A DNA stretch of 64,000 bases. Source: Corallococcus silvisoli (GTDB taxonomy: Bacteria; Myxococcota; Myxococcia; Myxococcales; Myxococcaceae). The position numbers and the translations under genes were made by a program. The stretch covers positions 484,901 through 548,900 of the forward strand of contig NZ_JAAAPJ010000008.1 in assembly GCF_009909145.1 (NCBI RefSeq). Reading direction: 5' to 3'. The notes beneath the pieces are model-generated. The model did not search any database. It was given only the letters and a program-made list of their open reading frames with translations, and was not told the origin of the DNA. Below, in pieces: positions 9,342 through 18,661 of this stretch; within the stretch, counting starts at the first letter, position 1; every line of letters begins with the position of its first letter.

Positions 9342-12300
9342 CTACGCCTTGCGACGGCGCGAGAGCGCCATGGCCGCGAACAGCGCCATCAGCGGCGCCA
9401 TGCCGCCCACGGAGCCGCCCGTGGAGGAGCAGCCGCCATCATCCTTCGGCTGCTCCGTCACCGGCTCCTCGTACTTCGCCACGGCGACCTTCACCTCGGC
9501 GGTGCTGGAGGCCCCGGCCGCGTCCTTCACCGTCACGGTGAAGGTGTAGTTCTCCGCGTTCGTGGACTTCTTCGCCGTGAAGCTGGCCTCGGCGGTGTCG
9601 GCGCCAGAGAGCGTCACGGACGGGCCACCCGTCTGGGCCCAGGCGTAGGTCAGCGCCTCGTGGTCCGGATCCGTGGACGTGGAGGCGTCGAGCTTCACCA
9701 GCTCACCGGGACGCACGGCCGAGATGATGCGGGCCTTGGCGACCGGCGCCTGGTTCACCTGCTTCACGTTCACCGTGTAGACGAACGGGCCGGCGACGGC
9801 GCCGTCCGAGTCCTTCACCGTCAGGCTGAAGGCCACGGCCGTGTCGACCTGGACCTCCGGCGCGGTGAACTTCAGCGTGGCCGAATCCGTGCCCGTGGCC
9901 GTCACAGCGGGGCCACCGACCTGGATCCAGGCGTAGGTGAGGGCGTCACCATCCGGATCCGTGATGCCGGACGCGTCCAGCTCCACGTTGCTGCCCTCGT
10001 CCGCGTCGATGGCGGCCGGAGCCTGGCCCACCGGGTGGCGGTTCGCCTTGCGGACCGTGACGTTGACCAGGTCCGTGGTGGACAGGCCACCGGAGGACAC
10101 GGTGAGCTGGAAGGTCAGCTCGGTGGGGGCGCTGACGTCCGGCGCCGTGAAGCTCGCCGTCGCCGTGTCCGCACCCGTCAGGGTCACCGTGGGGCCGACC
10201 TTCTGCTCCCAGAAGTAGGTGACCGCCGTGCCATCCGGATCCGAGCCGGAGCCCGACAGCGTCACCGTGGAGCGAGCGTCCGCGGCGATGTCCGCGCCGG
10301 CGTTGGCCACCGGAGCGCGGTCCACGTTCTTCACCGTCACGGCGACGGACTTCGTCGCCTTCGCGGCGCTGCTGTCCGTCACGGTGACCGTGAAGGTCAG
10401 CTGCGTGTCCGCCGTCACTTCCGGCGCCAGGAACGAGGCCTTCGCCTTGGTGGCGTTGGTCAGCGTCACGGTGGGCGTGCCGCCCGTCTGCGCCCAGGAG
10501 TACGTCAGGGTGCCGTTGTCGAGCGGGTCCGGATCCGACGAGCCCGAGGCATCCAGGACGACCGGCGTGGGGTCACGCTCGTCCACCGAGGCCTGCGCGG
10601 AGGCAACGGCGACCGGCACCTGGTTCACGTTGGTGATCTTGACGTCCACCGTCTTCGGGAAGCTCGTCTTGCCAGCCGCGTCGGTGACGACGAGCTGGAA
10701 GGTGAGCACGTCGTCATAGTCCACGTTCGCCACGAAGCTCGGCGTCGCGGTGTTCGCGCCGGTCAGCGTCACCGGCGTGTAGCCGCCCACCTGCGTCCAG
10801 TTGTAGGTGAGCACGGAGCCCGGGGCGGCGTCCGGATCGAAGCTGCCGGAGCCGTTCAGGGTGACCGTCGTTCGCGTGAACACGCCGCCGACGATGCGAC
10901 CCTCGGCCACGGCCTGCGCCGGGCCCGGGTTGGCCACCGGGCGCACGTTGCAAGCGCCGGGCGTGGCGCCCTGGTCGGCCTGCGACGGGAACACGGCCGT
11001 GGCGCCGGTGAACTTCACGTCATCCACGTCCAGACCGTAGCCACCCACGGCCACGTCGGAGGCGACGCGGAAGCGGAAGCGCACGTTCTTCAGGCCCAGG
11101 CTGGGGAAGAAGTCACCGAAGTCGATGCTCGCCGCCGTGAAGGCCGGGAAGCCCGCGCTCACCCGCGCCATCGCGGCGCGGCCCTCGATGGGGTTCTGGC
11201 CGCCCAGCTGGATGGCGGCCACATAGCCCGGATCCGCGTCCACCACCGGGTACAGATCCCAGGGGTCGATCCAGTCGATGCCGTCGACCGTGAACTCCAG
11301 CACCGCGCCGTCGTAGGCGGCCTTGGTGCTGCCGAAGTCGTACTCAAAGGAGTGACGGTACTTGTAGCTGATGGTGAAGTCCTGCGCCTCGTCCACCGTC
11401 ATCCAGGGGCTGGTGAGGGTGATCTCCGCCGCGGAGGACGGAGACTGGCCGTGCGCGTACTGGTTGGCCGGCGTGCCGGACAGCGTGAAGTCACCGGAGG
11501 ACGAGAGGTTCTGCGACACCGTCCAGGCAGACAGGCCGGACTCGAAGCTCTCCGTGTTGCTGACGGCCGGCACGTTGTCGTAGTTGACGCGGGGGTCGAA
11601 CGTCACCGTCTTCGCCGCCGTCGGAATCTCCGTCGAGTCGAAGAGGACCTTCAGGCCCGCGCGAGCGTTCGCACCCGACACCGCGGTGAGGCTCACCGGG
11701 ATGGAGAGGGTGGTCTGCGCGCCGCGCGACAGGGCGGGGACGGACACCGTGTTGCCCGCCGGGAACGCCAGGGTGGCCGTGGAACTGGAGGTGCTGATCG
11801 TGCCGGTGAAGGCGCTCAGCCCGCCACCGCCCGTGTTGCGCACGACGAGCTTGAGCCGACCCTGCTCGCCCACGTCCAGGATGCCGTCCTGGTCGCAGCC
11901 GCTCACGCTGTCATCCAGCTGGACGCTGACGACTTCCAGGTTGCCGCCCGTGGAGAAGCTCTCCACCACGCTCAGGTGGTCGAACGTATTGCGATCCGGA
12001 GACTTGGCGCCAAAGCCCATGCCGCGCTTGGCGAACGCCGCCACGAAGCGGCTGTAGTCGGCCGGGTCGTTGGCCTGCGCCACCGCCAGCACCGCGTCGC
12101 GGGCTTCCGTGAAGGTGGGCGCGTTCGGCGTCGCCTTGTAGGCGGCGACGAGGTAGCGCTTCATGCGATCCTGCGCCTCCGGGAACGGGTGCGCGTTCAG
12201 CAGGCTCGCGTAGCACTCCCACAGCATCGTGGCCCACACTTCACCGCTGTTGTGGACCTCGCTGTTGATGGACGTGTCCGTCGAGGTGGAGTCGGCGGGA

Positions 12301-14516
12301 AGCGCGTTGAAGTTGGAGATGTGCTTGAACGTGTAGGCGTTCTTGCTCATGTCCGTCGAGTAGGGCAGACGACGGATGCCGTAGTAGTAGCCCTGGTTCT
12401 TGCCTCCGCTGCTAACGTAGCCGGCGGTGCTGTAGACGCCTTGCCACTGGTTGTTGCCGGGCTTGGTCACGTCAGACGCGCGCACCTGCATCAGCATCGC
12501 GTGGAAGTCACCCCAGCCCTCGCCCATCGAGCGGCCCTGGTTGTTGCTGAGGCCTGCGGCGTTTCCGATGAGGCGGTTGCTGATGTAGTGACCCCACTCG
12601 TGGGCGATGATTCCGTTGTCGAGCGTGCCGTCGCGGTCCTGGTTCGGTTCGCGCAGGAACTTCACGCTCACCGGACCGGTGCCCAGCGCCGCCTTCCATG
12701 CGACGCCCGCCGCCTGGGTGATCATCAGCGAGGGTGTGGTGACCTTCGCGTCATCCGTGCCATTGCCACCCATGGAGATGGGGCTGCCCGGCGCGTTGTT
12801 GACGATGACCGTGGCGATCGCGCCCGCCTGCTGGGCGAAGAGCGACTTGACCACGAAGTTGCACGTGCCGCGGTCGATGAGCGCGATCTTACCGGTGAAG
12901 TAGCCTGCGTCGAACGCGGCGCAGCCTAGCGGGTTGGTGGTCGGAGGAGTCTTGAGCTCCCCTGTCATGTCGTACGCCTGCTTGCCGTAGGCCGCGGAGC
13001 TGGCCTCGTAGACGCCGGCCAGGGTGGCGGGCGCCGTCACGGACAGCTCGGGCGTACCGTCGAACACGTACATCTGCATGCGCGGCGACGCACCGTCCGC
13101 CGGCGTGCTCATGTTCGCGTTGTTGCGGCCGCCGTAGTCCTGGGCCTGGGCCTGGATGGGGTCGCTCTCCGCGCCACCGCGGCCGAAGTTGTACGACTGG
13201 GCGTTGCCCGAGGCCTCGTCGAAGCCGGAGTCGTAGAACCAGTCGTGCAGGAAGTTGTTCACATAGAACAGGTTCACCACCGAGGCCTTGATCTGCTGGG
13301 GGCTGGACCCCGGCGCCTTGGTGGTGTCGTAGACGTACGCGAACGTGTTGGCGCTGGTCGTCTCCGCGCGGATGTCGGCGCTGTTCGGTTGGAAGCCGTC
13401 CGGCGCGGACAGGTCCGCGTACGCGTCCACGTTGTTGCCCGTGGTCTGCGTGGCGTTGGCCGGCAGCCAGGGGTCATTCTGGCTGTAGGGGCTGTTCGCC
13501 AGGGTGATGTCGTGCGCCGGGCGGTTCAGCGGGATCTGGAAGCCGTCGCGCGTGCCCGTGGGGTGCGGGGTCGCGTCGTTGCCCTGGGGACCGTCCTCCG
13601 GGATGAACGGAGACGTCGTGTCCGCCCAGACCTTGTACGTGAAGGGCGTGCCCGCCGCGTCCACGGTCAGGTCGTTGCGGAAGAGCACCGCGCCGGTGGC
13701 CGCCGACACCACGTAGGAGAAGTACTGGCTGGAGCGCGCCGCCTTCGGGCCGGCGTTGACCTCCACGTACCAGGCGGGCTCGAGCGCGCCGGACATCGTG
13801 AAGAACACCTGCCGGGCACGGGCCGGGACGGCCAGGTCCTGCGCCAGCGTGGACTTCGCGCCGGGGGACAGCTCGAAGTAGGTGTAGTCGCCCTGCGTGC
13901 CCGCGTTGATGAACGAGGTGGCCTGCGTGCCGGAGCCCGTCAGGTCCTTGAACGCACCGGAGACCGCGTCCGCCGCGCTCAGCTGGAACGCGCCGCGCGA
14001 CTTCGTGCGGGCGGTGAGCGTGAGCTCGGACGGGGCCAGGTAGCCGCTGACGGCCACCAGGCGCAGGTCCTGGCCCATGATGACCTTCAGCTCGTTGCGG
14101 AAGACCGGGATGCCGTTCACCGTCTGGTTGAAGGTCGCGACGATGGCGCCCTTGCCGGTGTTGTGCATCGCGCGCAGCGAAGCGCCCGAGACGTCGTCAC
14201 GCGACAGCCGGTAGCTGTCCGCCACGGTCTGCAGGTGCGCGCGCGCCGCGTTCTCCGCCGTCATGCCAGCGCGGATGACGGACTTGGACAGCGCTCCGTC
14301 CTGGGTCGCCCACGCGAACGTGGGCACGCCGAGCCGCTGCTCGGTGTGCTCGATGCGAAGCCCACGGGACACGGCCGTGTTGGTATCCACGGCCAGCGAG
14401 CGAGAATCCCGCTGCTCCAGGAACGCGTCGAAATTCGACCGCTCCTTGGCCCACGCGCTGGTACCCGCGACGGGCACCAGCAGCAGGCTGGTCAACAGTT
14501 TTTCCCTGAGACGCAT
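9342..14516 (-). CDS. Secreted M36 (fungalysin-like) metallopeptidase with PKD-like repeats and MYXO-CTERM anchor
   Basis: A 1724-residue exported zinc protease. A signal peptide covers residues 1-23 (ends AGTSAWA). The fungalysin/thermolysin-type propeptide (FTP) region follows at about 60-290 (GAIVATFNQTVNGIPVFRNE). A protease-associated insert lies at about 500-610 and the zinc motif HEWGH at about 639-643, with the downstream glutamate in GEGWGDFHAM. The catalytic domain ends with AFAKRGMGFGA. Next come Ig-like and jelly-roll segments (about 880-1190), then five PKD/REJ-type repeats (about 1190-1690), each starting like APVANAG and containing GS.DPDG..LTY.W.Q. The tail has a glycine/cysteine turn (DDGGCSSTGG), a hydrophobic helix and a final SRRRKA. 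This is the MYXO-CTERM sorting arrangement for outer-surface display. Likely roles are extracellular proteolysis, nutrient acquisition or predation. Confidence 0.92.
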   Translation of the reverse strand: MRLREKLLTSLLLVPVAGTSAWAKERSNFDAFLEQRDSRSLAVDTNTAVSRGLRIEHTEQRLGVPTFAWATQDGALSKSVIRAGMTAENAARAHLQTVADSYRLSRDDVSGASLRAMHNTGKGAIVATFNQTVNGIPVFRNELKVIMGQDLRLVAVSGYLAPSELTLTARTKSRGAFQLSAADAVSGAFKDLTGSGTQATSFINAGTQGDYTYFELSPGAKSTLAQDLAVPARARQVFFTMSGALEPAWYVEVNAGPKAARSSQYFSYVVSAATGAVLFRNDLTVDAAGTPFTYKVWADTTSPFIPEDGPQGNDATPHPTGTRDGFQIPLNRPAHDITLANSPYSQNDPWLPANATQTTGNNVDAYADLSAPDGFQPNSADIRAETTSANTFAYVYDTTKAPGSSPQQIKASVVNLFYVNNFLHDWFYDSGFDEASGNAQSYNFGRGGAESDPIQAQAQDYGGRNNANMSTPADGASPRMQMYVFDGTPELSVTAPATLAGVYEASSAAYGKQAYDMTGELKTPPTTNPLGCAAFDAGYFTGKIALIDRGTCNFVVKSLFAQQAGAIATVIVNNAPGSPISMGGNGTDDAKVTTPSLMITQAAGVAWKAALGTGPVSVKFLREPNQDRDGTLDNGIIAHEWGHYISNRLIGNAAGLSNNQGRSMGEGWGDFHAMLMQVRASDVTKPGNNQWQGVYSTAGYVSSGGKNQGYYYGIRRLPYSTDMSKNAYTFKHISNFNALPADSTSTDTSINSEVHNSGEVWATMLWECYASLLNAHPFPEAQDRMKRYLVAAYKATPNAPTFTEARDAVLAVAQANDPADYSRFVAAFAKRGMGFGAKSPDRNTFDHLSVVESFSTGGNLEVVSVQLDDSVSGCDQDGILDVGEQGRLKLVVRNTGGGGLSAFTGTISTSSSTATLAFPAGNTVSVPALSRGAQTTLSIPVSLTAVSGANARAGLKVLFDSTEIPTAAKTVTFDPRVNYDNVPAVSNTESFESGLSAWTVSQNLSSSGDFTLSGTPANQYAHGQSPSSAAEITLTSPWMTVDEAQDFTISYKYRHSFEYDFGSTKAAYDGAVLEFTVDGIDWIDPWDLYPVVDADPGYVAAIQLGGQNPIEGRAAMARVSAGFPAFTAASIDFGDFFPSLGLKNVRFRFRVASDVAVGGYGLDVDDVKFTGATAVFPSQADQGATPGACNVRPVANPGPAQAVAEGRIVGGVFTRTTVTLNGSGSFDPDAAPGSVLTYNWTQVGGYTPVTLTGANTATPSFVANVDYDDVLTFQLVVTDAAGKTSFPKTVDVKITNVNQVPVAVASAQASVDERDPTPVVLDASGSSDPDPLDNGTLTYSWAQTGGTPTVTLTNATKAKASFLAPEVTADTQLTFTVTVTDSSAAKATKSVAVTVKNVDRAPVANAGADIAADARSTVTLSGSGSDPDGTAVTYFWEQKVGPTVTLTGADTATASFTAPDVSAPTELTFQLTVSSGGLSTTDLVNVTVRKANRHPVGQAPAAIDADEGSNVELDASGITDPDGDALTYAWIQVGGPAVTATGTDSATLKFTAPEVQVDTAVAFSLTVKDSDGAVAGPFVYTVNVKQVNQAPVAKARIISAVRPGELVKLDASTSTDPDHEALTYAWAQTGGPSVTLSGADTAEASFTAKKSTNAENYTFTVTVKDAAGASSTAEVKVAVAKYEEPVTEQPKDDGGCSSTGGSVGGMAPLMALFAAMALSRRRKA

Positions 14517-15076
14517 GCGCCTTCCTTCTTGGGGGTGATGAACTGCCGGACGAGGGGACTGCTTGTGACGACGACTGCACGGAGAGGCACGCCGGGGGTG
14601 GCGGACCTCCCCTTACGGACCGTGGACCGCAGGTGGACAACAGCCCGATAGGAGACGCATCCCAACGCCAGAGGTCGCATTGACGACGCGGCAGGGGGCA
14701 GCGTGAAAAGGCGAGAGGGCAGGGGCGCGCGGACCTCGCGCGGGACGCTGAGACAGACCGGACAGGCGAGGCGCCACCCCCGAACCCCGGGGCGCCAACT
14801 CGAATCGCCTGTCAATCGTCTCCGGCAAGCGCTGCTCTCCAAACAACGTTCAGGTCACGGTCGTGTTCACCGCGCCGGATTCAGTGCGAGCGCATGCTAA
14901 CCAGGACACTGTTTCGTTGAAAAGAGGGGGGGGCAGCAACTTTGCGTTAGCAATCCAGTAACAATTGGCAGTCTGGAATAAGCTGGGCCGTGAGCCTGAA
15001 TAAACCGGGGCAGGCAGGCGGCCGGTCACGCGCGGTGGATACCGCGCCGCACCTTGCGTCCGGGCGGCATCCCTGC
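14517..15076. other. 560-base intergenic region upstream of the M36 gene
   Basis: The region separates the start of the M36 protease from the stop of the SDR gene (both minus strand), so it should hold the protease promoter and leader. A GAAGGAAGG ribosome-binding site sits just upstream of the protease ATG. The stretch at about 14890-14990 is clearly richer in A and T than its surroundings and is the best place for a promoter. I could not place a convincing -35/-10 pair. Short frames here have no protein character. Confidence 0.5.
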
Positions 15077-16240
15077 TCAGCGGCGCGAGCGCCGCGCGGA
15101 GGCCTCATCACCGGAGGGCAGGGGCCCGTGGTCGAGCGGATCCTCCACCTCCGCGCCCTCCCGGCGCTGCTTGTACTGTTCGCGCACGTAGGCGACGAGC
15201 TGATCCAGGTACGACGACAGCGGCGGGCAGCGCACGCCCGTGCCGTCGAGCAGCTCCAGCGTGTTGTGGCAGTTGTAGATGGCCAGGTGGTTCACGTAGC
15301 TGATGGCCGCGCGCTGGGGCCGCGCCAGCTTCTCCAGCACCGGCAGCCGCAGCATCACGTCCGCGGCGCGCGCGGACAGGTTGAAGCGCGGCAGCCGCTT
15401 GTGCGCCTTCTCCGCGATGAGCTCGTACACGCGCCGCGCGCTCATGGGGTTGGGGTCCACCAGGTGGAAGGTGCGCCCCTTCGCCCGCGCATCGCGCGAC
15501 AGCCGCCACACGGCCTCCACCACGAAGTCCACCGGGACGACGTTGAGCGGCGCGACGCCGTTGCCCGGCAGGGGCAGCGGCACCACCAGCGGAGACGTGA
15601 CGAGCAGGATGCCCAGGTAGTAGGGGCCCTCGAACCGGTCGATCTCCCCCGTGCGCGAGTCGCCCACCACGCTGGACGGCCGGAACACGGTGACGGGGAG
15701 CGTGGCCGCGGCCCGCTGCACCAGCCGCTCCGCCTGGAACTTCGTCTCCTCGTACGCGTTGCGGAAGGACTGGGCCCGGTCCAGTTCGTCCTCGGCGATG
15801 ACGCCCACCCGGTCGCCGGACACGTAGCAGGTGGAGAAGTGGTTGAAGCGCGACAGGTTCTCGCAGTCGCGCGCCAGCTCCAGCAGGTTGCGCGTGCCGT
15901 CCACGTTCACCCGCCACGCGGTCTCCTTGGGCACCCCCAGCTGCGACACCGCCGCCAGGTGGAAGATGTCCGTCACCCGCTCGCACAGGCGCTGGTACTC
16001 CTCGCCGGACAGGCCCAGGTGCATGTCCACCGCGTCCCCGGTGAGCAGCTCCACGCGCGCGCCCTTCACCTTCGCCGCGAGCGCCTGCGCTTCCTTGAAG
16101 GCCTTGGGCTGCACCAGCGCGTAGATGTGCCCTTCCGGGTCCTCCCGCGCGATGTGCTCCACCAGCCGCTTGCCGATGAACCCCGGATAGCCGGTGATGA
16201 AGTAGGTGCCTGGCCTGTGCGTCGTCGACGTCTCACTCAT
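15077..16240 (-). CDS. SDR-family NAD(P)-dependent oxidoreductase, fatty acyl-CoA reductase-like
   Basis: A 387-residue extended short-chain dehydrogenase with the NAD-binding-4 (male-sterility/thioester-reductase) style. The Rossmann motif GYPGFIG is at 17-23 and VTDIFHLAAVSQLG supplies the conserved HLAA. FSTCYVSGDRVGVIAE is followed by the catalytic Tyr and Lys in NAYEETKFQAERL and then FRPSSVVGDS. The C-terminal half is helical, with IYNCHNTLELLDGTGVRCPP as in fatty-acyl reductases and myxobacterial lipid genes. It probably reduces or epimerises a lipid- or thioester-linked substrate. The ATG at 16240 gives a start just before the Rossmann strand. The C-terminal tail (about 30 residues) is acidic and basic low complexity. 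The gene is 23 bases from coaE on the same strand. Confidence 0.78.
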   Translation of the reverse strand: MSETSTTHRPGTYFITGYPGFIGKRLVEHIAREDPEGHIYALVQPKAFKEAQALAAKVKGARVELLTGDAVDMHLGLSGEEYQRLCERVTDIFHLAAVSQLGVPKETAWRVNVDGTRNLLELARDCENLSRFNHFSTCYVSGDRVGVIAEDELDRAQSFRNAYEETKFQAERLVQRAAATLPVTVFRPSSVVGDSRTGEIDRFEGPYYLGILLVTSPLVVPLPLPGNGVAPLNVVPVDFVVEAVWRLSRDARAKGRTFHLVDPNPMSARRVYELIAEKAHKRLPRFNLSARAADVMLRLPVLEKLARPQRAAISYVNHLAIYNCHNTLELLDGTGVRCPPLSSYLDQLVAYVREQYKQRREGAEVEDPLDHGPLPSGDEASARRSRR

Positions 16241-16263
16241 GCGCGGCGCAGCATAACCGCCTG

Positions 16264-16860
16264 TCAGCCGCGCGCGAGCATCGCCCGCCACACGGCTTCC
16301 ACCTGTGGACGGGTGGCCTCCGGCGCGCCGCTGTTGTCGATGACCCACGTCGCGTGCGCGCGCTTGTCGTCCAGCGACAGCTGCGCCTGGAGTCGCGCCT
16401 CCGCTTGTTCCGCGTCCAGCCCGTCGCGCGCCATCAGCCGCGCCTTCTGCACGTCGCGCGGCACCCACACCACGGCCACGCCCTCCATCGCCGTGTGCAG
16501 CCCCGTCTCGATGAGCAGCGGCACGTCATAGATGGCGTGGGTGATGCCCTCCGCCTCCAGCGCCTGGAGCTTCTGGAGGAACAGGGCGCGCACCTCCGGG
16601 TGCACGATGGCGTTGAGGGCGGCGCGCTCGGCGGGGTCCGCGAAGATGTGGGCGCCCAGCCGGACCCGGTCCAGCCGGCCGTCGGGACCCACCACCCCAG
16701 GGAAGCGTTCGCGGATGCGCTGGAGGCCGGGCGTGCCGGGCTCCACCACCTCACGGGCGAGCACGTCCGCGTCCAGCACGCGCGCGCCCAGCTCGCGCAA
16801 CATCCGGCTCACCGTGCTCTTGCCGGAGGCGATGCCGCCCGTCAGGCCGAAGACGTGCAC
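16264..16860 (-). CDS. coaE: Dephospho-CoA kinase
   Basis: CoaE phosphorylates dephospho-CoA at the 3'-hydroxyl of the ribose, the last step of coenzyme A synthesis. The P-loop GLTGGIASGKST is at the N-terminus, followed by LGARVLDADVLAREVV (substrate-binding Asp), HPEVRALF, IYDVPLLIETGL and WVPRDVQKARLMARDGL. These are all standard for the family, as is the 198-residue length. The start is GTG at 16860, giving MHVFGLTGG; upstream frames lack similarity. It lies 2 bases downstream of the minus-strand secreted-protein gene, so the two are co-transcribed, possibly with the SDR gene 23 bases beyond. Confidence 0.95.
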   Translation of the reverse strand: MHVFGLTGGIASGKSTVSRMLRELGARVLDADVLAREVVEPGTPGLQRIRERFPGVVGPDGRLDRVRLGAHIFADPAERAALNAIVHPEVRALFLQKLQALEAEGITHAIYDVPLLIETGLHTAMEGVAVVWVPRDVQKARLMARDGLDAEQAEARLQAQLSLDDKRAHATWVIDNSGAPEATRPQVEAVWRAMLARG

Positions 16861-16862
16861 GG

Positions 16863-17345
16863 CTACTTCGCGGCCTTGGGCGTGGTGAAGACGAAGGACT
16901 GCACCGTCTTTCCGTCCTCGTTGAAGAAGATGGCCACGCCCAGCTTCACGTAGAGGAAGTAGGTGCGGAAGTCGTCGGTGAGCTTGCGCAGGTAGCAGGG
17001 GGTGGCCGGCATGGCTCCGGCCGGGCACGCGGCGCCGTAGCTGTTCTCGATGGTGTCCTTCTCGATGACGGGCGCGGGGAACACGTCGATGCGCTCCACC
17101 AGCTGGGTGGCCGGGTCCACCTTGAACTGCGTCTGGGTGGTGCCCTTGATGGCCTCCTTGGAGAAGTAGGCCAGGATCTCCTTGCCGTCCTGGGTCATGG
17201 TCCGGGACGGCTCCCCGAACTTCTTCACCACGTCCTCCTTCTTGGAGGTCCCGGGTTCAATGCCCTGCCACGGCTTGGCGGAAGCAGGCAGGGAGACAGC
17301 GACGGCGGCAACGGCGAACAAGACGGCAATCACGGGGGTCCGCAT
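16863..17345 (-). CDS. Periplasmic SmpA/OmlA-like uncharacterised protein
   Basis: A 160-residue exported protein with a clean signal peptide (residues 1-24, cut after LPASA). The mature part begins with KPWQGIEPGTSKKEDVVKKF. This pattern (a G-x-T-x(3)-D-V-x(3)-F-G-E-P turn) resembles the small periplasmic SmpA/OmlA/BamE fold. The similarity is short and there is no lipobox, so this is not BamE itself. Two cysteines (in GAACPAG and TPCYLRK) are close enough to form one disulfide. It is the first gene of a minus-strand unit with coaE, diverging from the cytochrome gene across 135 bases. Its function is unknown. Confidence 0.65.
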   Translation of the reverse strand: MRTPVIAVLFAVAAVAVSLPASAKPWQGIEPGTSKKEDVVKKFGEPSRTMTQDGKEILAYFSKEAIKGTTQTQFKVDPATQLVERIDVFPAPVIEKDTIENSYGAACPAGAMPATPCYLRKLTDDFRTYFLYVKLGVAIFFNEDGKTVQSFVFTTPKAAK

Positions 17346-17480
17346 CTCGACTCCTCCCTAGCGGATCAGGCAGGCACGCCTCAAGGTCCGTTACCTCAAG
17401 CCACGCGCCTGTCCACCCGGTATTCAATCACGAACGAGACGCCTTGCCCCCTCCTGGGGCCTCTGCTACGTGCTCAAGGC

Positions 17481-17990
17481 ATGCGTTCTCGTGCCTTCCG
17501 GGTCTTTTCCGCCCTCCTGCTCGCCGTTTGTGGCGGTCTTGCCGGTGCCGCGGACTTCACCGGCCCCGACAGCTGCAAGGGATGCCACCCGGAAGCGTAC
17601 GACGCGTGGATGAAGTCCAAGCACGCCCGGGCCACGGAGACGCTGGCGGAGGGGCAGAAGAAGGACGCGCGCTGCCTGTCCTGCCACGCGCCGGACCAGT
17701 CCGAGCAGTCGCTCACGGCCGTCACCTGCGAGACGTGCCACGGGGGCGGGCAGTACTACTCGCCGTCCTACGTGATGAAGGACCCGGAGCTGGCGCGGCT
17801 GGTGGGGTTGGTGGACCCGTCGGAGAAGCAGTGCCGCACCTGCCATGACGCCTCGTCTCCCTCGCTGCGCCCGTTCGACTTCAAGGAAGCGCTGAAGGCC
17901 ATCGACCACTGGTCCGCCGAACGCGCTCGCAAGCAGACCCGCGCGGACGCGGCCCCCTCCACGCCGGCTCCTGCCACGGCGAAGAAGTAA
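17481..17990 (+). CDS. Secreted four-haem cytochrome c (cytochrome c554-like)
   Basis: A 169-residue exported protein with a signal peptide (about 1-23) and four CXXCH haem-binding motifs: CKGCH, CLSCH, CETCH and CRTCH. The motif spacing and the WMKSKHA segment after the first motif match the cytochrome c554/multihaem family that shuttles electrons in the periplasm. The C-terminal 25 residues are Ala/Pro/Lys-rich and probably disordered. No terminal oxidase or dehydrogenase partner lies nearby. Its partners are therefore unknown. It precedes engB by only 11 bases. Confidence 0.85.
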   Translation: MRSRAFRVFSALLLAVCGGLAGAADFTGPDSCKGCHPEAYDAWMKSKHARATETLAEGQKKDARCLSCHAPDQSEQSLTAVTCETCHGGGQYYSPSYVMKDPELARLVGLVDPSEKQCRTCHDASSPSLRPFDFKEALKAIDHWSAERARKQTRADAAPSTPAPATAKK

Positions 17991-18001
17991 GTGACCCCCG
18001 C

Positions 18002-18622
18002 TTGATAAAGATCCTCGACTCCCGCTTCGTCACCACCGCCGTGGAGCTCAAGGGCCTGCCCACGGACCACGCCGCGGAGGTGGCCTTCGTCGGCCGCTCC
18101 AACGTGGGCAAGTCGTCCATGATCAACGCCCTGACGAACCGGCGGAAGCTGGTGCGCGTGTCCAACACGCCCGGGCGCACCCGCACCCTCAACTTCTTCG
18201 ACGTGGACCTGGACCGCGACGGGCAGCGCCACACGGTGCGCCTGGCGGACCTGCCCGGCTACGGCTTCGCCAAGGCGAGCAAGGCGGACAAGGCCCAGTG
18301 GCAGGCGATGATCACCTCCTACCTGAAGAACCGGCACCGGCTGGAGGTGGTGGTGAGCATCATCGACGCGGAGGTGGGCCCCACTCCGGAAGACCTCCAG
18401 ACGCTGGACTATCTGCAGGAGCACAACCGCCGCATCCTCGTCGTGGCCACCAAGGTGGACCGGCTGACGAAGGCGCAGCGCAAGCCCCGGCTGCACGCGG
18501 TGGCCGCGCAGCTGGAGCTGCCCCGCGAGGCGGTGATCCCGTTCTCCTCCACCGAAAAGCTGGGCGTGGAGGAGGTGTGGGGCACGCTGCTGGACACCTT
18601 CGGCAAGGCCACCCGCGTCTGA
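18002..18622 (+). CDS. engB: Ribosome biogenesis GTPase EngB (YihA/YsxC)
   Basis: EngB is an essential TrmE-Era-EngA superfamily GTPase needed for late assembly of the 50S subunit. The G1 motif GRSNVGKS is at residues 31-38. The G2 threonine lies in NTPGRTRTLNFF, G3 is DLPGYGFAK at about 84, G4 is TKVDRLTK at about 150, and G5 (SSTEK) is near the C-terminus. A length of 206 residues is usual. The start is TTG at 18002, 11 bases after the cytochrome stop. This is the only start in the right place for the conserved N-terminal strand. Coupling to the cytochrome gene is a positional oddity rather than a known functional link. Confidence 0.95.
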   Translation: MIKILDSRFVTTAVELKGLPTDHAAEVAFVGRSNVGKSSMINALTNRRKLVRVSNTPGRTRTLNFFDVDLDRDGQRHTVRLADLPGYGFAKASKADKAQWQAMITSYLKNRHRLEVVVSIIDAEVGPTPEDLQTLDYLQEHNRRILVVATKVDRLTKAQRKPRLHAVAAQLELPREAVIPFSSTEKLGVEEVWGTLLDTFGKATRV

Positions 18623-18661
18623 GTCTCCCGGGGCCGGGCACGCTGTGGTAGCACCCCCGGC

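Noticed and set aside
9500..10950. Repeated DNA within the protease gene as a mobile repeat or CRISPR-like array
   Set aside because: The similarity is at protein level, from PKD-type domains of about 95 residues, and DNA copies are diverged with no spacer pattern.
9264..12929. A 1221-codon plus-strand open frame opposite the M36 protease
   Set aside because: It is antisense to a protein with clear domains; its composition is His/Arg/Gly-rich, typical of a shadow frame.
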